NCBI GenBank assembly: GCA_904420185.1
Contig: CAJFUJ010000040.1
Span: forward strand, 1-64,000
Direction: 5' to 3'
Length of the DNA: 64,000 nt
From: an uncultured Butyricicoccus sp.
Lineage (GTDB): Bacteria; Bacillota; Clostridia; Oscillospirales; Butyricicoccaceae
Shown piece by piece: positions 1 to 8,279 of this stretch (the stretch's first letter is position 1; each line of letters opens with the position of its first letter). Below the pieces are notes generated by a model. It worked only from the letters and a program-made list of their open reading frames with translations, did not search any database and was not told where the DNA came from. Both the position numbers and the translations under genes were made by a program.

Positions 1-332
1 AGCCGGTATCGCTGGAGACCCCGATCGGCGAGGAGGAGGACAGCCATCTGGGCGACTTTATCCCCGACGATGATGCGCCCGAACCCGCCGAAGCCGCTTC
101 GTTCATGCTGCTCAAGGAGCAGCTGGTCGAGGTGCTCAAGACCCTGACCCCGCGCGAGGAAAAGGTACTGCGCCTGCGCTTTGGCATTGACGACGGCCAC
201 ACCCGCACCTTGGAGGAGGTCGGCAAGGAGTTCAACGTCACCCGCGAGCGCATCCGCCAGATCGAAGCCAAGGCCCTGCGCAAGCTCCGTCATCCGTCCC
301 GCTCCAAAAAGCTCAAGGACTTTTTGAACTGA
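1..332 (+). CDS. rpoD: RNA polymerase primary sigma factor RpoD, C-terminal part (5' partial)
   Basis: The reading frame is open from base 3 to the stop at 330-332 and lacks its start, which lies left of the window. The visible 109 residues begin with the end of region 3 ([20 protein letters not shown]), followed by region 4: [14 protein letters not shown] and the region 4.2 helix-turn-helix ([20 protein letters not shown]) that reads the -35 TTGACA element. The ending SKKLKDFLN is typical of RpoD/SigA. It directs RNA polymerase to housekeeping promoters, and TTGACA/TATAAT promoters recur throughout this window. Identification is secure. Confidence 0.96.
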   Translation, partial: PVSLETPIGEEEDSHLGDFIPDDDAPEPAEAASFMLLKEQLVEVLKTLTPREEKVLRLRFGIDDGHTRTLEEVGKEFNVTRERIRQIEAKALRKLRHPSRSKKLKDFLN

Positions 333-349
333 GCCTGTCGCTGGGTTTT

Positions 350-504
350 GCGGGGGCCAGCCCCCGCGCCCCTGGCGAGGGGCTGTGCCCCTGCACCCCC
401 TTTGCGGGGACCAGCCCCTGCACCCCCGGCAGGGGACTCGTCCCCTGCACCCCATTTGGCGGGGCCCTGCCCCGCGCCCCGGCCGCTTTTTCAAAAAAGC
501 GGCC
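350..504. repeat. Five tandem GC-rich hairpin repeats plus a 24-bp palindrome downstream of rpoD
   Basis: Five units of about 26 bp run head to tail from 350 to 480. Each has a G4-5 run, a 4-5 base loop, a C4-5 run (mini-hairpin) and then GC(A/G)CCCC; the loops differ while the stems are kept. A near-perfect palindrome (GGCCGC, T5, C, A6, GCGGCC) follows at 481-504. The block occupies most of the 274-base gap between rpoD and the EamA gene. Open frames across it on both strands are low-complexity Pro/Ala/Gly strings and are not genes. It may act as a transcription terminator or mRNA-end structure, or be a dispersed genomic repeat. Confidence 0.7.
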
Positions 505-606
505 CAAAAACTTCACCGATTGGCGCGCAAAGCAGGCGAAAAACCTTGCTTTGGGTGCCGATTTTTGTGTTTGTTGCTGGTTAAACAATTGCAATGGAGG
601 GATTGG

Positions 607-1479
607 ATGAATAAAAATAGGGCGATTGTATATATCTTAATGTCGGCTTTTTGTTTTGCGCTGATGAATGCCTTTGTGCGGTTATCGGGCGACATCCCGT
701 CCATACAAAAGAGTTTTTTTCGCAATTTGGTGGCGTTTTTCTTTGCGGTCATTCTACTGTGGCGTGCGAGAGAGCCGGTACATCTGCAAAAACGCAATGT
801 GCCGTTTTTTCTCATCCGCTCGCTGATGGGCACGCTGGGGATTTTGTGCAACTTTTATGCGGTCGATCATTTGCTGTTGTCTGATGCGTCGATGCTCAAC
901 AAATTATCGCCGTTTTTCTCCATCCTATTTTCGTTTTTCTGTCTGCGGGAAAAGGTCAAGCCCTTTCAGGTGGCCGGCATTGTGGCGGCCTTTTGCGGTG
1001 CGCTGCTGATTGTCAAGCCTGGGTTTTCGATTGCGGCCTTTCCGGCGTTGATTGGGATGCTCGGCGGGTTGACGGCGGGCGCGGCCTACACGGCGGTGCG
1101 CTATCTCGGCCAGCACGGCGAGCGCGGCCCGGTGATTGTGCTGGTGTTTTCCGGGTTTTCTTGTTTGGTTACCTTGCCGGTGCTGCTGTTTGACTACACG
1201 CCCATGACGGCCATGCAGCTTTTGATACTGCTGCTGGCCGGGCTGGCGGCTGCGGGCGGGCAGTTTTCCATCACAGCGGCCTATTCCAACGCCCCAGCGC
1301 GCGAGATTTCCGTGTATGACTACACCCAGGTGGTGTTTTCGGCGGCGTTGGGGTTTGTGCTGTTTGGGCAGGTGCCCGATGGGTGGAGTGTGATTGGATA
1401 TGTGATTATTTGCGGCGCGTCGGTGGCCATGTTTTTCTACAACCGCCGCCAAGACCTGCGGAAAATTCGGGGAAAATAG
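607..1479 (+). CDS. EamA/DMT-superfamily transporter
   Basis: This 290-residue integral membrane protein has about ten hydrophobic segments in two EamA-like halves (for example YILMSAFCFALMNAFVRL near the start and ITAAYSNAPAREISVYDYTQ in the second half), the usual size for drug/metabolite transporter permeases. ATG 607 is chosen because GGAGG at 596-600 lies 6 bases upstream; the frame remains open further upstream, but only into the GC-rich repeat. The substrate cannot be read from the sequence. The thiamine operon promoter starts 11 bases after its stop, so it is a separate unit. Confidence 0.88.
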   Translation: MNKNRAIVYILMSAFCFALMNAFVRLSGDIPSIQKSFFRNLVAFFFAVILLWRAREPVHLQKRNVPFFLIRSLMGTLGILCNFYAVDHLLLSDASMLNKLSPFFSILFSFFCLREKVKPFQVAGIVAAFCGALLIVKPGFSIAAFPALIGMLGGLTAGAAYTAVRYLGQHGERGPVIVLVFSGFSCLVTLPVLLFDYTPMTAMQLLILLLAGLAAAGGQFSITAAYSNAPAREISVYDYTQVVFSAALGFVLFGQVPDGWSVIGYVIICGASVAMFFYNRRQDLRKIRGK

Positions 1480-1490
1480 GCGAATTTCGC

Positions 1491-1519
1491 TTGACAAAAT
1501 GCCGGTTGGATGATACCAT
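1491..1519 (+). promoter_or_regulatory. Sigma-A promoter of the thiamine operon
   Basis: TTGACA at 1491-1496 and TACCAT at 1514-1519 are separated by 17 bases and lie just upstream of the TPP riboswitch. Confidence 0.75.
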
Positions 1520-1525
1520 TACCCT

Positions 1526-1610
1526 TGCAAGGGAGCTTCTTGAAGAGAGGCTGAGAGGAGGGGCGCATCCCCTCGACCTGACCTGATTTGGATAATGCCA
1601 ACGTAGGGAC
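1526..1610 (+). promoter_or_regulatory. TPP riboswitch (THI element)
   Basis: The conserved aptamer core is visible: GGGAGC, the pyrimidine-sensor motif GGCTGAGA at 1549-1556, a variable P3 stem, CCTGAT, then TGGATAATGCCAACGTAGGGA at the 3' side. It follows the promoter directly and precedes an intrinsic terminator and thiD, the arrangement of a transcription-terminating riboswitch. Bound thiamine pyrophosphate should favour termination and shut off the salvage operon. Confidence 0.96.
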
Positions 1611-1670
1611 GCGGGAAAACGGTTGACGCGCGCAGGGCTTTTGTCCGCGCGGCAAAAGGACCAGATACCA

Positions 1671-1705
1671 GGGAACAGCCCCTATGGGGGAGGTTCCCTT
1701 TTTTT
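1671..1705 (+). terminator. Riboswitch-controlled attenuator terminator
   Basis: GGGAAC at 1671-1676 pairs with GTTCCC at 1693-1698, with inner CCCC/GGGG pairs, and seven T follow (1699-1705). It sits between the TPP aptamer and the thiD ribosome binding site and is the likely expression platform. Confidence 0.88.
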
Positions 1706-1729
1706 GCGTCTCAGAAGGAGGAATTGCAG

Positions 1730-2530
1730 ATGAAAAAAGTGCTCACCATTGCCGGGTCCGACTGTTCGGGCGGCGCAGGGGTCCAAGCTGACCTCAAGAC
1801 CATGGCAGCCCATGGGGTATTTGGTATGAGTGTGATTGTGTCGGTGGTGGCCGAGAACACCGCCCGCGTGATCGACATCCAGGACATCACCCCGGAAATG
1901 ATTGAAAAGCAGATCGACGCCGTGTTTGAGGACATTGTACCCGATGCGGTCAAGATTGGCATGTTGTCCTCGCCCGCGTGTATGCGGGCGGTTGCGGGCA
2001 AGCTCGAACAGTACAAGCCCCGCCATGTGGTCATCGACCCGGTGATGTATGCGAAAAATGGCAGCCCGCTGATGGACCCTAGCGCGGTTGGTGCGCTGAT
2101 TGAGTGGATTTTGCCCCACGCCGGGGTGCTCACGCCCAACATCCCCGAAGCCGAGCGCATCACTGGGCGGGAGATCCGCAGCCTGGCCGACATGGAGCAG
2201 GCCGCGCGCGACATCTATGCCATGGGGGTCGGGGGCGTGCTGGTCAAGGGCGGCCATGCTGCCGGCGATGCGCTGGATATTTTGTATGATGGGGACAAGT
2301 TCTACCGCTATGAGGCCCGCCGCATCGACACCAAGAACACCCATGGGACCGGGTGTACTTTGTCCAGCGCCATTGCGTCCAACCTGGCGCTCGGATACGG
2401 CATCCCCGAGGCGGTCGAGCGCGCCAAGGCCTATGTGACCGATGCCATTGCACACGCTTTGCCGCTGGGCAAGGGGTGCGGGCCGCTCAACCATTTTTGC
2501 CGCATCTTCCCTGAGGAGGAGCAGGCATGA
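1730..2530 (+). CDS. thiD: Hydroxymethylpyrimidine/phosphomethylpyrimidine kinase ThiD
   Basis: The 266-residue product is a ribokinase-fold enzyme that phosphorylates HMP to HMP-P and then HMP-PP in the pyrimidine branch of thiamine synthesis. Family signatures include the N-terminal TIAGSDCSGGAGVQADLKT (substrate binding), VVIDPVM, TPNIPEAE, LVKGGH and the C-terminal THGTGCTLSSAIA anion-hole motif with the catalytic cysteine region. ATG 1730 has AGGAGG (1716-1721) 8 bases upstream and is preferred over the in-frame TTG 1724. Its stop overlaps the thiW start (ATGA), implying translational coupling. Confidence 0.96.
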   Translation: MKKVLTIAGSDCSGGAGVQADLKTMAAHGVFGMSVIVSVVAENTARVIDIQDITPEMIEKQIDAVFEDIVPDAVKIGMLSSPACMRAVAGKLEQYKPRHVVIDPVMYAKNGSPLMDPSAVGALIEWILPHAGVLTPNIPEAERITGREIRSLADMEQAARDIYAMGVGGVLVKGGHAAGDALDILYDGDKFYRYEARRIDTKNTHGTGCTLSSAIASNLALGYGIPEAVERAKAYVTDAIAHALPLGKGCGPLNHFCRIFPEEEQA

Positions 2531-3036
2531 GCCGCAAAGCGACGCGCAAATTGACCCTGGCCGGGGTGCTGGTGGCGGTGGCCGTGGTGGGCAGTTTGTT
2601 TTCGGTGCCGATTTTGGGGGCCAAGTGTTCGCCGGTGCAGCACATGGTCAATGTGGTGGCCGGGGTGCTGCTCGGTCCAGGGTATGCGGTTGGCATGGCG
2701 TTTGCCGCTTCGGTGCTGCGCAACCTGCTGGGGCTGGGCAGTGTGCTGGCCTTTCCGGGGTCGATGATCGGCGCGCTGCTGTGCGCGGTGGCTTACCGGG
2801 TGTGTCCCAAGCTGCCGGCGGCCTATGCGGGCGAGGTGTTCGGCACCGGCGTTTTGGGGGCCCTGGCGTCCTATCCGCTGGCCGCGCTGCTGATGAATAA
2901 CCAGACTGCGGCGCTGTTTACCTTTGTGCCGTCCTTTTTGGTGTCCACGGCCGTGGGCGGGCTGGTGTCGGTGGTGGTGCTGTCCGCGCTCAAGCGCACG
3001 CCGTCCTTCCGCCAGCTGGAGGGCACGCTGCGATGA
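2527..3036 (+). CDS. thiW: ThiW family membrane protein, predicted thiazole ECF-type S component
   Basis: This is a 169-residue hydrophobic protein with five to six predicted membrane segments. The segment GAKCSPVQHMVNVVAGVLLGP is characteristic of ThiW, the TPP-riboswitch-linked putative thiazole (HET) uptake component. The gene overlaps thiD and thiM by 4 bases at each end. A location immediately before hydroxyethylthiazole kinase supports uptake and trapping of thiazole. The energising ECF module (EcfAA'T) is not in the window, so it presumably uses a shared one encoded elsewhere. Confidence 0.92.
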   Translation: MSRKATRKLTLAGVLVAVAVVGSLFSVPILGAKCSPVQHMVNVVAGVLLGPGYAVGMAFAASVLRNLLGLGSVLAFPGSMIGALLCAVAYRVCPKLPAAYAGEVFGTGVLGALASYPLAALLMNNQTAALFTFVPSFLVSTAVGGLVSVVVLSALKRTPSFRQLEGTLR

Positions 3037-3860
3037 TGGACGAGTTGAAAGGCATTGTGCGCCGGGCGCGGGACAAGCGGCCCATGGTGCACGCCATCAC
3101 CAATAACGTGACCGTCAACGATTGCGCGAACATCATATTGGCGGCATACGGCGCGCCCACCATGGCCCAGGACCCGCGCGAAGTCGAGGAGATCACCGCC
3201 CTGTGCGATGCGTTGGTGCTCAATTTGGGGGCCTGGGGCGCCCAACAGGCCATGCTGCTGGCGGGCAAGCGGGCCAATGCGCTCGGCCATCCGATTGTGC
3301 TCGACCCGGTTGCCGCCGGGGCGTCCTTCCTGCGCGGCGAGACCAGCCGCAAGTTGCTGCATTCGTTGGATATTGCGGTGCTGCGCGGCAATGCGTCCGA
3401 GATCCGGGCGCTGGCCGTGGGCAGCGAGACCACCCAAGGGGTGGAAGCCAACGCGCTCGACTACATCACCGAGGACAACCTGGCCGCATCCGCTGCCATG
3501 GTGCAGGACTTGAGCCGCCGCACCGGTGCGGCGGTCGTGGTGTCCGGCGCCATCGACCTGGTAGCCGACGGCGTGCGCGCGGTCGCCCTGCGCGGCGGCA
3601 GTGCGATGATGCGCCGCATCACCGGCGCCGGCTGTATGCTCACCAGCCTGACGGCCGTGTATTGCGGGGGCAGCCCGGGGCAGCCCTTTGCCGCGGCCGT
3701 GGCGGCTGCGGCGGTGATGAACGCCTGTGCCCAGATCGCCGAAGCGCGGGTACAGGCCCAAGGCGAGGGCACGGCTTCTTTCCGCACCCGGCTGATCGAC
3801 GCGGTCAGCCTGTTCGACGAAAATCAGCTGGACCGATATTTGCAGCTGCAAGTGCTGTGA
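3033..3860 (+). CDS. thiM: Hydroxyethylthiazole kinase ThiM
   Basis: The 275-residue ribokinase-superfamily enzyme phosphorylates 4-methyl-5-hydroxyethylthiazole to THZ-P, salvaging the thiazole half of thiamine. Signatures are the N-terminal PMVHAITNNVTVNDCAN, LNLG, HPIVLDPVAAGAS, and the C-terminal RRITGAGCMLTSLTA ATP/anion-hole loop. It begins inside the last codons of thiW (4-base overlap). A gap of 50 bases to tenA contains only a ribosome binding site. Confidence 0.96.
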   Translation: MMDELKGIVRRARDKRPMVHAITNNVTVNDCANIILAAYGAPTMAQDPREVEEITALCDALVLNLGAWGAQQAMLLAGKRANALGHPIVLDPVAAGASFLRGETSRKLLHSLDIAVLRGNASEIRALAVGSETTQGVEANALDYITEDNLAASAAMVQDLSRRTGAAVVVSGAIDLVADGVRAVALRGGSAMMRRITGAGCMLTSLTAVYCGGSPGQPFAAAVAAAAVMNACAQIAEARVQAQGEGTASFRTRLIDAVSLFDENQLDRYLQLQVL

Positions 3861-3910
3861 TTTCACCAAGCGCCGTCCGCGGCGCAAAAAACCGACCTGG
3901 AGGTGTGATT

Positions 3911-4582
3911 TTGAACAACCAACCGACAACCAACCGGATGCTCGAAGCTGCGCGCGGCATTTGGGAGGGCTATCTGGCCCATCCCTTTGTCCGCGGCATG
4001 GCCGACGGCAGCCTGGACACCGAAAAATTTCGGTTCTATCTATTGCAGGATTATGTGTATTTGTTTGACTACGCCAAGGTGTTCGCCCAAGGGGTGGTCA
4101 AGGCCCGCGACCCGGCGGTCATGCGGATGTTTGCGTCCTATGTGGACAGCATCCTGAACGGCGAGATGGACATCCACAAGGGGTATATGGCGCGCTTGGG
4201 CATCGACGAGGCCCGGGCCGCCCGGTGCAAGCCTTCGCTGAGCAACCAGTCGTACACCGCCTACATGCGGGCAGTTGCGGCCGAGGAGGGCCCGGCTGAG
4301 ATTCTGGCGGCCGTGCTTTCGTGCGCGCTCAGTTATGAGTACATTGCCAAGTGGATGGTGCGCACCCATCCGGGGGCGGAAAGCCATCCGTTTTACGGTG
4401 AGTGGGTACAGGGTTATGCGGCCGACGAGTATGCGGCCGCCAACCGCGCCCTGGTCGAGCAGATGGAAGCGCTCAGCGCCGGATATACCGAGGGACAGCT
4501 TGAGAGATTGGTCGAGATCTTTGTGGACTGCTCGCGGTTTGAGGGGCTGTTCTGGGACATGGCCTGGGACATGGAGATGTGA
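3911..4582 (+). CDS. tenA: Thiaminase II/aminopyrimidine aminohydrolase TenA
   Basis: The 223-residue all-helical TenA protein hydrolyses amino-HMP derived from degraded thiamine to HMP, feeding ThiD. Family features include the N-terminal HPFVRGMADGSLDTEKFRFY, LLQDYVYLFDYAKV, CALSYEYIA and the C-terminal FEGLFWDMAWD with the catalytic glutamate region. Start TTG 3911 is chosen because GGAGG (3899-3903) lies 7 bases upstream and the length then matches the family; the frame is open further upstream only as a shadow of thiM. It precedes the ThiXYZ-type importer, as in the formylaminopyrimidine salvage route. Confidence 0.93.
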   Translation: MNNQPTTNRMLEAARGIWEGYLAHPFVRGMADGSLDTEKFRFYLLQDYVYLFDYAKVFAQGVVKARDPAVMRMFASYVDSILNGEMDIHKGYMARLGIDEARAARCKPSLSNQSYTAYMRAVAAEEGPAEILAAVLSCALSYEYIAKWMVRTHPGAESHPFYGEWVQGYAADEYAAANRALVEQMEALSAGYTEGQLERLVEIFVDCSRFEGLFWDMAWDMEM

Positions 4583-4583
4583 G

Positions 4584-5339
4584 ATGCTCGAGTTTTGCGA
4601 CGTTTCCTTCCAGTACGAGGTCGAGGATTTTGACATCATTGACCGTTTGTCCTTTCACATTGCGCCGGGGGAGTTCGTGTCCCTCATTGGGCCGTCCGGC
4701 TGCGGCAAATCGACCGTTTTCCGGCTGGTCAACCAGCTGCTGCCCCGCAAGGGGGGCGACATCAAGGTCGGCGGGCAGTCCATCGACGGCCGCCGGGGGT
4801 ATTGCGGCTACATGCCCCAGCGCGACCTGCTCTTTCCCTGGCGGACGGTGGCGGACAATCTGCGTCTGCCGATGGAGATCCAGGGCGGTGTTGCCGGCGA
4901 GGAGATGGAGACGCGGGTGCGGCAGACCTTGGAAGTGGTCGGTCTGGGCGGCTGGGGGGACAAGAAGCCCAGTGAGCTGTCTGGTGGCATGCGCCAGCGG
5001 GCCGCCTTTGCGCGCACGCTGCTGACCGGCTCCGACCTGCTGCTGCTCGACGAGCCCTTTTCGGCGCTCGATTTCCTCACCCGCATTGCCATGCAAGAGT
5101 GGCTGCTCCAGCAGTGGCAGAACGACCACAAAACCGTGCTCTTCATCACCCACGACGTGGAGGAGGCCATCTTCCTGTCCGGCCGGGTGCTGGTGGTCGA
5201 GCGCACGCCCATCCGCGCCCTGCATTCCTTTGCCGTGCCTGCGGCCTATCCGCGCACCCGCGAATGCCTGACCCGGCCGGATATGCTGGCCCTGCGCGAG
5301 CAGCTCATTTCACTGCTACGGCGGGAGGTGGGCGCATGA
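4584..5339 (+). CDS. thiZ: ABC transporter ATP-binding protein, ThiZ-like (pyrimidine precursor import)
   Basis: The 251-residue nucleotide-binding subunit has Walker A GPSGCGKST, Q-loop MPQRDLLFPWRTV, signature LSGGMRQRAAFARTL, Walker B LLLLDEPFSALD and H-loop FITHDVEEA, the NitT/TauT/ThiZ subfamily pattern. It starts 1 base after tenA and its stop overlaps the permease start (ATGA). With ThiX and ThiY it is predicted to import N-formyl-aminopyrimidine or HMP; that substrate follows from operon context and the riboswitch, not from the ATPase itself. Confidence 0.9.
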   Translation: MLEFCDVSFQYEVEDFDIIDRLSFHIAPGEFVSLIGPSGCGKSTVFRLVNQLLPRKGGDIKVGGQSIDGRRGYCGYMPQRDLLFPWRTVADNLRLPMEIQGGVAGEEMETRVRQTLEVVGLGGWGDKKPSELSGGMRQRAAFARTLLTGSDLLLLDEPFSALDFLTRIAMQEWLLQQWQNDHKTVLFITHDVEEAIFLSGRVLVVERTPIRALHSFAVPAAYPRTRECLTRPDMLALREQLISLLRREVGA

Positions 5340-6088
5340 TCCGCAAAAACGCCAACCTGCCCGCCCTGGTGCTGACCTTTATTCTGCTGGTCATCTGGCA
5401 GGCCGGGGCCATGGGCGTGAACGCGGCGTATATTTTGCCCACGCCCGTGCAGGTGCTGGTGCGGCTGTGGGAGCTGCGCGAGCCGCTGTTCACCGCCCAT
5501 CTGCCCGCAACGCTGTTGTGCACCGGCATCGGCCTGGCTATTTCGGTGGTGCTGGGCGTGGGGCTGGCCATCCTGATGGACGCAAGCCCGGTCGCCGAAA
5601 AGACCCTGTATCCGCTCATCGTCGCGTCCCAGACCATCCCGACCACCGCGCTGGCGCCCTTGTTCGTGCTGTGGTTCGGGTACACCATCTGGAGCAAGGT
5701 ACTCGTGACCGTGCTCATCACCTTTTTCCCGATCACGATCACCGTGTTTGACGGCTTTCGCTCGGTCAAGACCGACATGATCGACCTGCTGCGCACCTTT
5801 GGCGCCGATAACAAGCAGATTTTTTGCAAGCTCAAGCTGCCGGCCAGCCTGCCGTATTTCTTTTCGGCGATCAAGATGGCCATCCCGCTGTCCATCATCG
5901 GCGCGGCCATCGGCGAATGGCTGGGCGCACAGGCCGGGCTGGGCTATTTCAGCCGCCGCATGATGACCCAGCTGGACGGCGCAGGCGTGTTTGCGCCCAT
6001 TGTGCTGCTCAGCGCTGTGGCCATGCTGGCGGTGGCGCTGGTGTCCTGGGTGGAAAAGAAATGCATCACCTGGCGCGGCGACCTATAA
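5336..6088 (+). CDS. thiX: ABC transporter permease, ThiX-like
   Basis: This 250-residue BPD_transp_1 permease has an N-terminal hydrophobic segment (ALVLTFILLVIWQAGAMG) and about five further segments. The EAA-like cytoplasmic loop is seen around FRSVKTDMIDLLRTFGAD and AIGEWLGAQAGLGY. It overlaps the ATPase by 4 bases and is followed after 20 bases by the binding protein. It forms the membrane channel of the thiamine-precursor importer. The frame's longer upstream extension is a shadow of the ATPase gene. Confidence 0.9.
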   Translation: MIRKNANLPALVLTFILLVIWQAGAMGVNAAYILPTPVQVLVRLWELREPLFTAHLPATLLCTGIGLAISVVLGVGLAILMDASPVAEKTLYPLIVASQTIPTTALAPLFVLWFGYTIWSKVLVTVLITFFPITITVFDGFRSVKTDMIDLLRTFGADNKQIFCKLKLPASLPYFFSAIKMAIPLSIIGAAIGEWLGAQAGLGYFSRRMMTQLDGAGVFAPIVLLSAVAMLAVALVSWVEKKCITWRGDL

Positions 6089-6108
6089 CACACAAAAGGA
6101 GTTACACC

Positions 6109-7125
6109 ATGAAGCTGAAAAAGAGAATGTTTGCCTGCCTGGCGGCGGGCGCGCTGCTGCTGTCCGGCTGCGGCGCACAGGACCCGGCCTCTTCCTCGTC
6201 CAGTGGCGGGCAGGACCTGCGCGAATTGACCGTCGTGCTCGACTGGTACCCCAACGCCCTGCACGCCTTCCTGTACCAGGCCGAGCAGGCAGGTTACTTC
6301 GCCGAGGAGGGGTTGACCGTCACCATCCAGCCGCCCGCCGGCACCAACGACGCCATGAGCATGGTGGCCGCCGGCCGCGCCGACATTGGCCTGTACTACC
6401 AGCAGGACGTCATCCAGGCGCGCGTCGAGCAGGACGTGCCGGTCAAGTCGATTGCGGCCGTGGTGCAGGCCCCGCTCAACATTGTGCTGTCGCTCAAGGA
6501 GGAGAACATCACCCAGCCGCAGGACCTGGTCGGCAAGACGGTCGGCTATGCGGGTACCGAGCTGTCCGAAGCCCTGATCCACAGCATTATGGAGAACGCT
6601 GGCGCCGACCCGGACAGCGTCACCCTGGTGGATGTCGGCTTTGAGCTGATGGCGTCCATGACCACCGGCAACGTGGACGCCACCATCGGCTGCCTGGTCA
6701 ACCACGAAGTGCCGCAGATGGAGAAGGAGGGCTTTGAAGTCAATTACTTCTTCCCGGATGACTTCGGCGTGCCGCAGTATTATGAGGGCATCTTCCTGGC
6801 CAGCGACACCATGATCGAAGAGGAACCTGAGGTGTTGGCCGGGTTCCTGCGTGCCTGCCAAAAGGGCTTCCAGGATTTCAAGACCGACACCGACGCTGTC
6901 CTACAGGTGCTGCTCGACAACCAGGACGAGGCCAACTTTGCCCTGGATCCTGACGTCGAAGCCCAGTCCTGCCAGACCCTGCTGCCCCTGATGGAGACCG
7001 ATGCCGCGCCCTTCCTCAGCCAGACCGAGCAGTGCTGGCAGGAGAACATCGACTGGATGTATGATGAAGGGCTGATTTCCCAAAAGCCTGCTGTGTCCGA
7101 TGTCATGGCAACCGTCGAGTTTTAA
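6109..7125 (+). CDS. thiY: ABC transporter substrate-binding lipoprotein, ThiY-like
   Basis: This is a 338-residue NMT1/ThiY-type periplasmic-binding-fold lipoprotein. A signal peptide ends in the lipobox LLLSGC (Cys about residue 21) and is followed by a Ser-rich linker. The NMT1/THI5-like core begins with VVLDWYPNALHAFLYQAEQA and continues with GYFAEEGL, AAGRADIGLY and LVGKTVGYAGTELS. It should capture formylaminopyrimidine/HMP at the outer membrane face and deliver it to ThiX/ThiZ. GGAG precedes ATG 6109. It is the last gene of the operon. Confidence 0.92.
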   Translation: MKLKKRMFACLAAGALLLSGCGAQDPASSSSSGGQDLRELTVVLDWYPNALHAFLYQAEQAGYFAEEGLTVTIQPPAGTNDAMSMVAAGRADIGLYYQQDVIQARVEQDVPVKSIAAVVQAPLNIVLSLKEENITQPQDLVGKTVGYAGTELSEALIHSIMENAGADPDSVTLVDVGFELMASMTTGNVDATIGCLVNHEVPQMEKEGFEVNYFFPDDFGVPQYYEGIFLASDTMIEEEPEVLAGFLRACQKGFQDFKTDTDAVLQVLLDNQDEANFALDPDVEAQSCQTLLPLMETDAAPFLSQTEQCWQENIDWMYDEGLISQKPAVSDVMATVEF

Positions 7126-7144
7126 ACCGCTTTGCTGCCCGAAA

Positions 7145-7178
7145 ACCGCCTTTCTGCATTTGTGGAAGGGCGGTCTTT
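7145..7178 (+). terminator. Probable terminator of the thiamine operon
   Basis: ACCGCCTTTC at 7145-7154 pairs with GAAGGGCGGT at 7165-7174 (one G-T pair); the following T tract is short (CTTTCA), so it may be leaky. Confidence 0.6.
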
Positions 7179-7181
7179 CAG

Positions 7182-7210
7182 TTGACGAAAAAGGGCGGAT
7201 TTGATAAGAT
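7182..7210 (+). promoter_or_regulatory. Sigma-A promoter of the LacI-family gene
   Basis: TTGACG at 7182-7187, a 17-base spacer, and TAAGAT at 7205-7210, 37 bases before ATG 7247. Confidence 0.75.
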
Positions 7211-7246
7211 AAGTAGGATAGAATCTGTGAAAGAGGAGGAAAACCG

Positions 7247-8275
7247 ATGGGCGTCACCCTCAAGGAGATCGCGGCGCTGGCCGGGGTGCACCGTTCGACG
7301 GTGGACAAGGTCATCCACAACCGTCCAGGCGTGAGCGACGAAGTGCGCCGCCGCGTCCAGCAGGTCATCGACCAGACCGGCTACCGTCCCAATTTGGCTG
7401 GGCGGGCCTTGCAAAAGCAGGCCGGAGCCATCCGCCTGGCGGCCATTTTGCTGGACGTGGATGCGCGGCCTTTCATCGAGCAGGGCATCCGGCAGGCGGT
7501 GTCGGCCATGCCGGTGTGTCCCATCGACGTGGCCGTTTCCAGCTGCGCCTTTGGCGACGCGGCCGGGCAGATCGCCCTGCTGGACCGGGCGGTGGCGCAA
7601 AAGGTGGACGGCATCATCCTGAGCCCGCTTTCAGCCGAGCCGGTGCGGCAGGCCGTGCGCCGGGTGACCGGGCAGGGCATCCCGGTGGTGTGCACCAACA
7701 CCGATTTGGAGGACACCGGGCGGCTGTGCTACATCGGGGAGGACGCCGGAAAAGCCGGGCGGGTGGCCGGGCGGGTACTCGGCGAATTTTTGGGCGGCAA
7801 GGGCAAAATTGCGGTCATCACCAGCACGTCGGCCCTGCGGGCAGGGACCTACTTCCTGTATGTGCGGGAAAAATCCTTCCTCGCGTATTTGGGGGAGCGG
7901 TTCCCGGCCATCGAGGTGGTGCAGACCGCCCCCTGCCTGGAGGACCCGGCCCAGACCTACCGTATGACCTTGCAGCTGCTGCGCCAGCAGCCCGATTTGG
8001 ACGGGCTGTACATCGTCGGTGGCGGCGTGGGGGCGGTGGGCCGCGCGGTGCAGGAGACCGGCCGTGGTGGCAAGCTCAAGATCGTCTGTTTCGAGGACTA
8101 TCCGGAGATTTTGTCGCTGCTGCGCCGGGAGATCGTCACTTGCACCATCAACAGCAATACGGTGCAGCAGGGCGAACTGCCGGTGCGGGTGCTGGCCGAC
8201 TTCCTCATGCAGGACGTGCGCCCGCCCGAACACCTATACACGCCCAGCGAGATCCTGCTGCGCGAGTGCCTGTGA
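7247..8275 (+). CDS. LacI-family transcriptional regulator
   Basis: The 342-residue protein has an N-terminal LacI helix-turn-helix (VTLKEIAALAGVHRSTVDKV) with hinge sequence GYRPNLAGRAL. A type I periplasmic-binding-protein effector domain follows from about residue 60 (KVDGIILSPLS, IPVVCTNTDL, YIGEDAGKAG). The effector domain resembles sugar-responsive members such as RhaS/AraR-type binding domains, but the ligand cannot be read. GAGGAGG at 7233-7239 sets the start. No sugar genes are adjacent, so its targets are probably elsewhere. Confidence 0.9.
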   Translation: MGVTLKEIAALAGVHRSTVDKVIHNRPGVSDEVRRRVQQVIDQTGYRPNLAGRALQKQAGAIRLAAILLDVDARPFIEQGIRQAVSAMPVCPIDVAVSSCAFGDAAGQIALLDRAVAQKVDGIILSPLSAEPVRQAVRRVTGQGIPVVCTNTDLEDTGRLCYIGEDAGKAGRVAGRVLGEFLGGKGKIAVITSTSALRAGTYFLYVREKSFLAYLGERFPAIEVVQTAPCLEDPAQTYRMTLQLLRQQPDLDGLYIVGGGVGAVGRAVQETGRGGKLKIVCFEDYPEILSLLRREIVTCTINSNTVQQGELPVRVLADFLMQDVRPPEHLYTPSEILLRECL

Positions 8276-8279
8276 AAAG

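Noticed and set aside
313..594. Open frames on both strands across the repeats after rpoD
   Set aside because: Translations are repetitive Pro/Ala/Gly strings produced by the GC-rich hairpin repeat.
1682..2494. Long minus-strand open frame opposite thiD
   Set aside because: Shadow of a GC-rich gene; no ribosome binding site and His/Arg/Gly-rich low-quality composition.
2871..3929. 352-codon minus-strand frame opposite thiW/thiM
   Set aside because: Antisense shadow of clearly identified thiamine genes.
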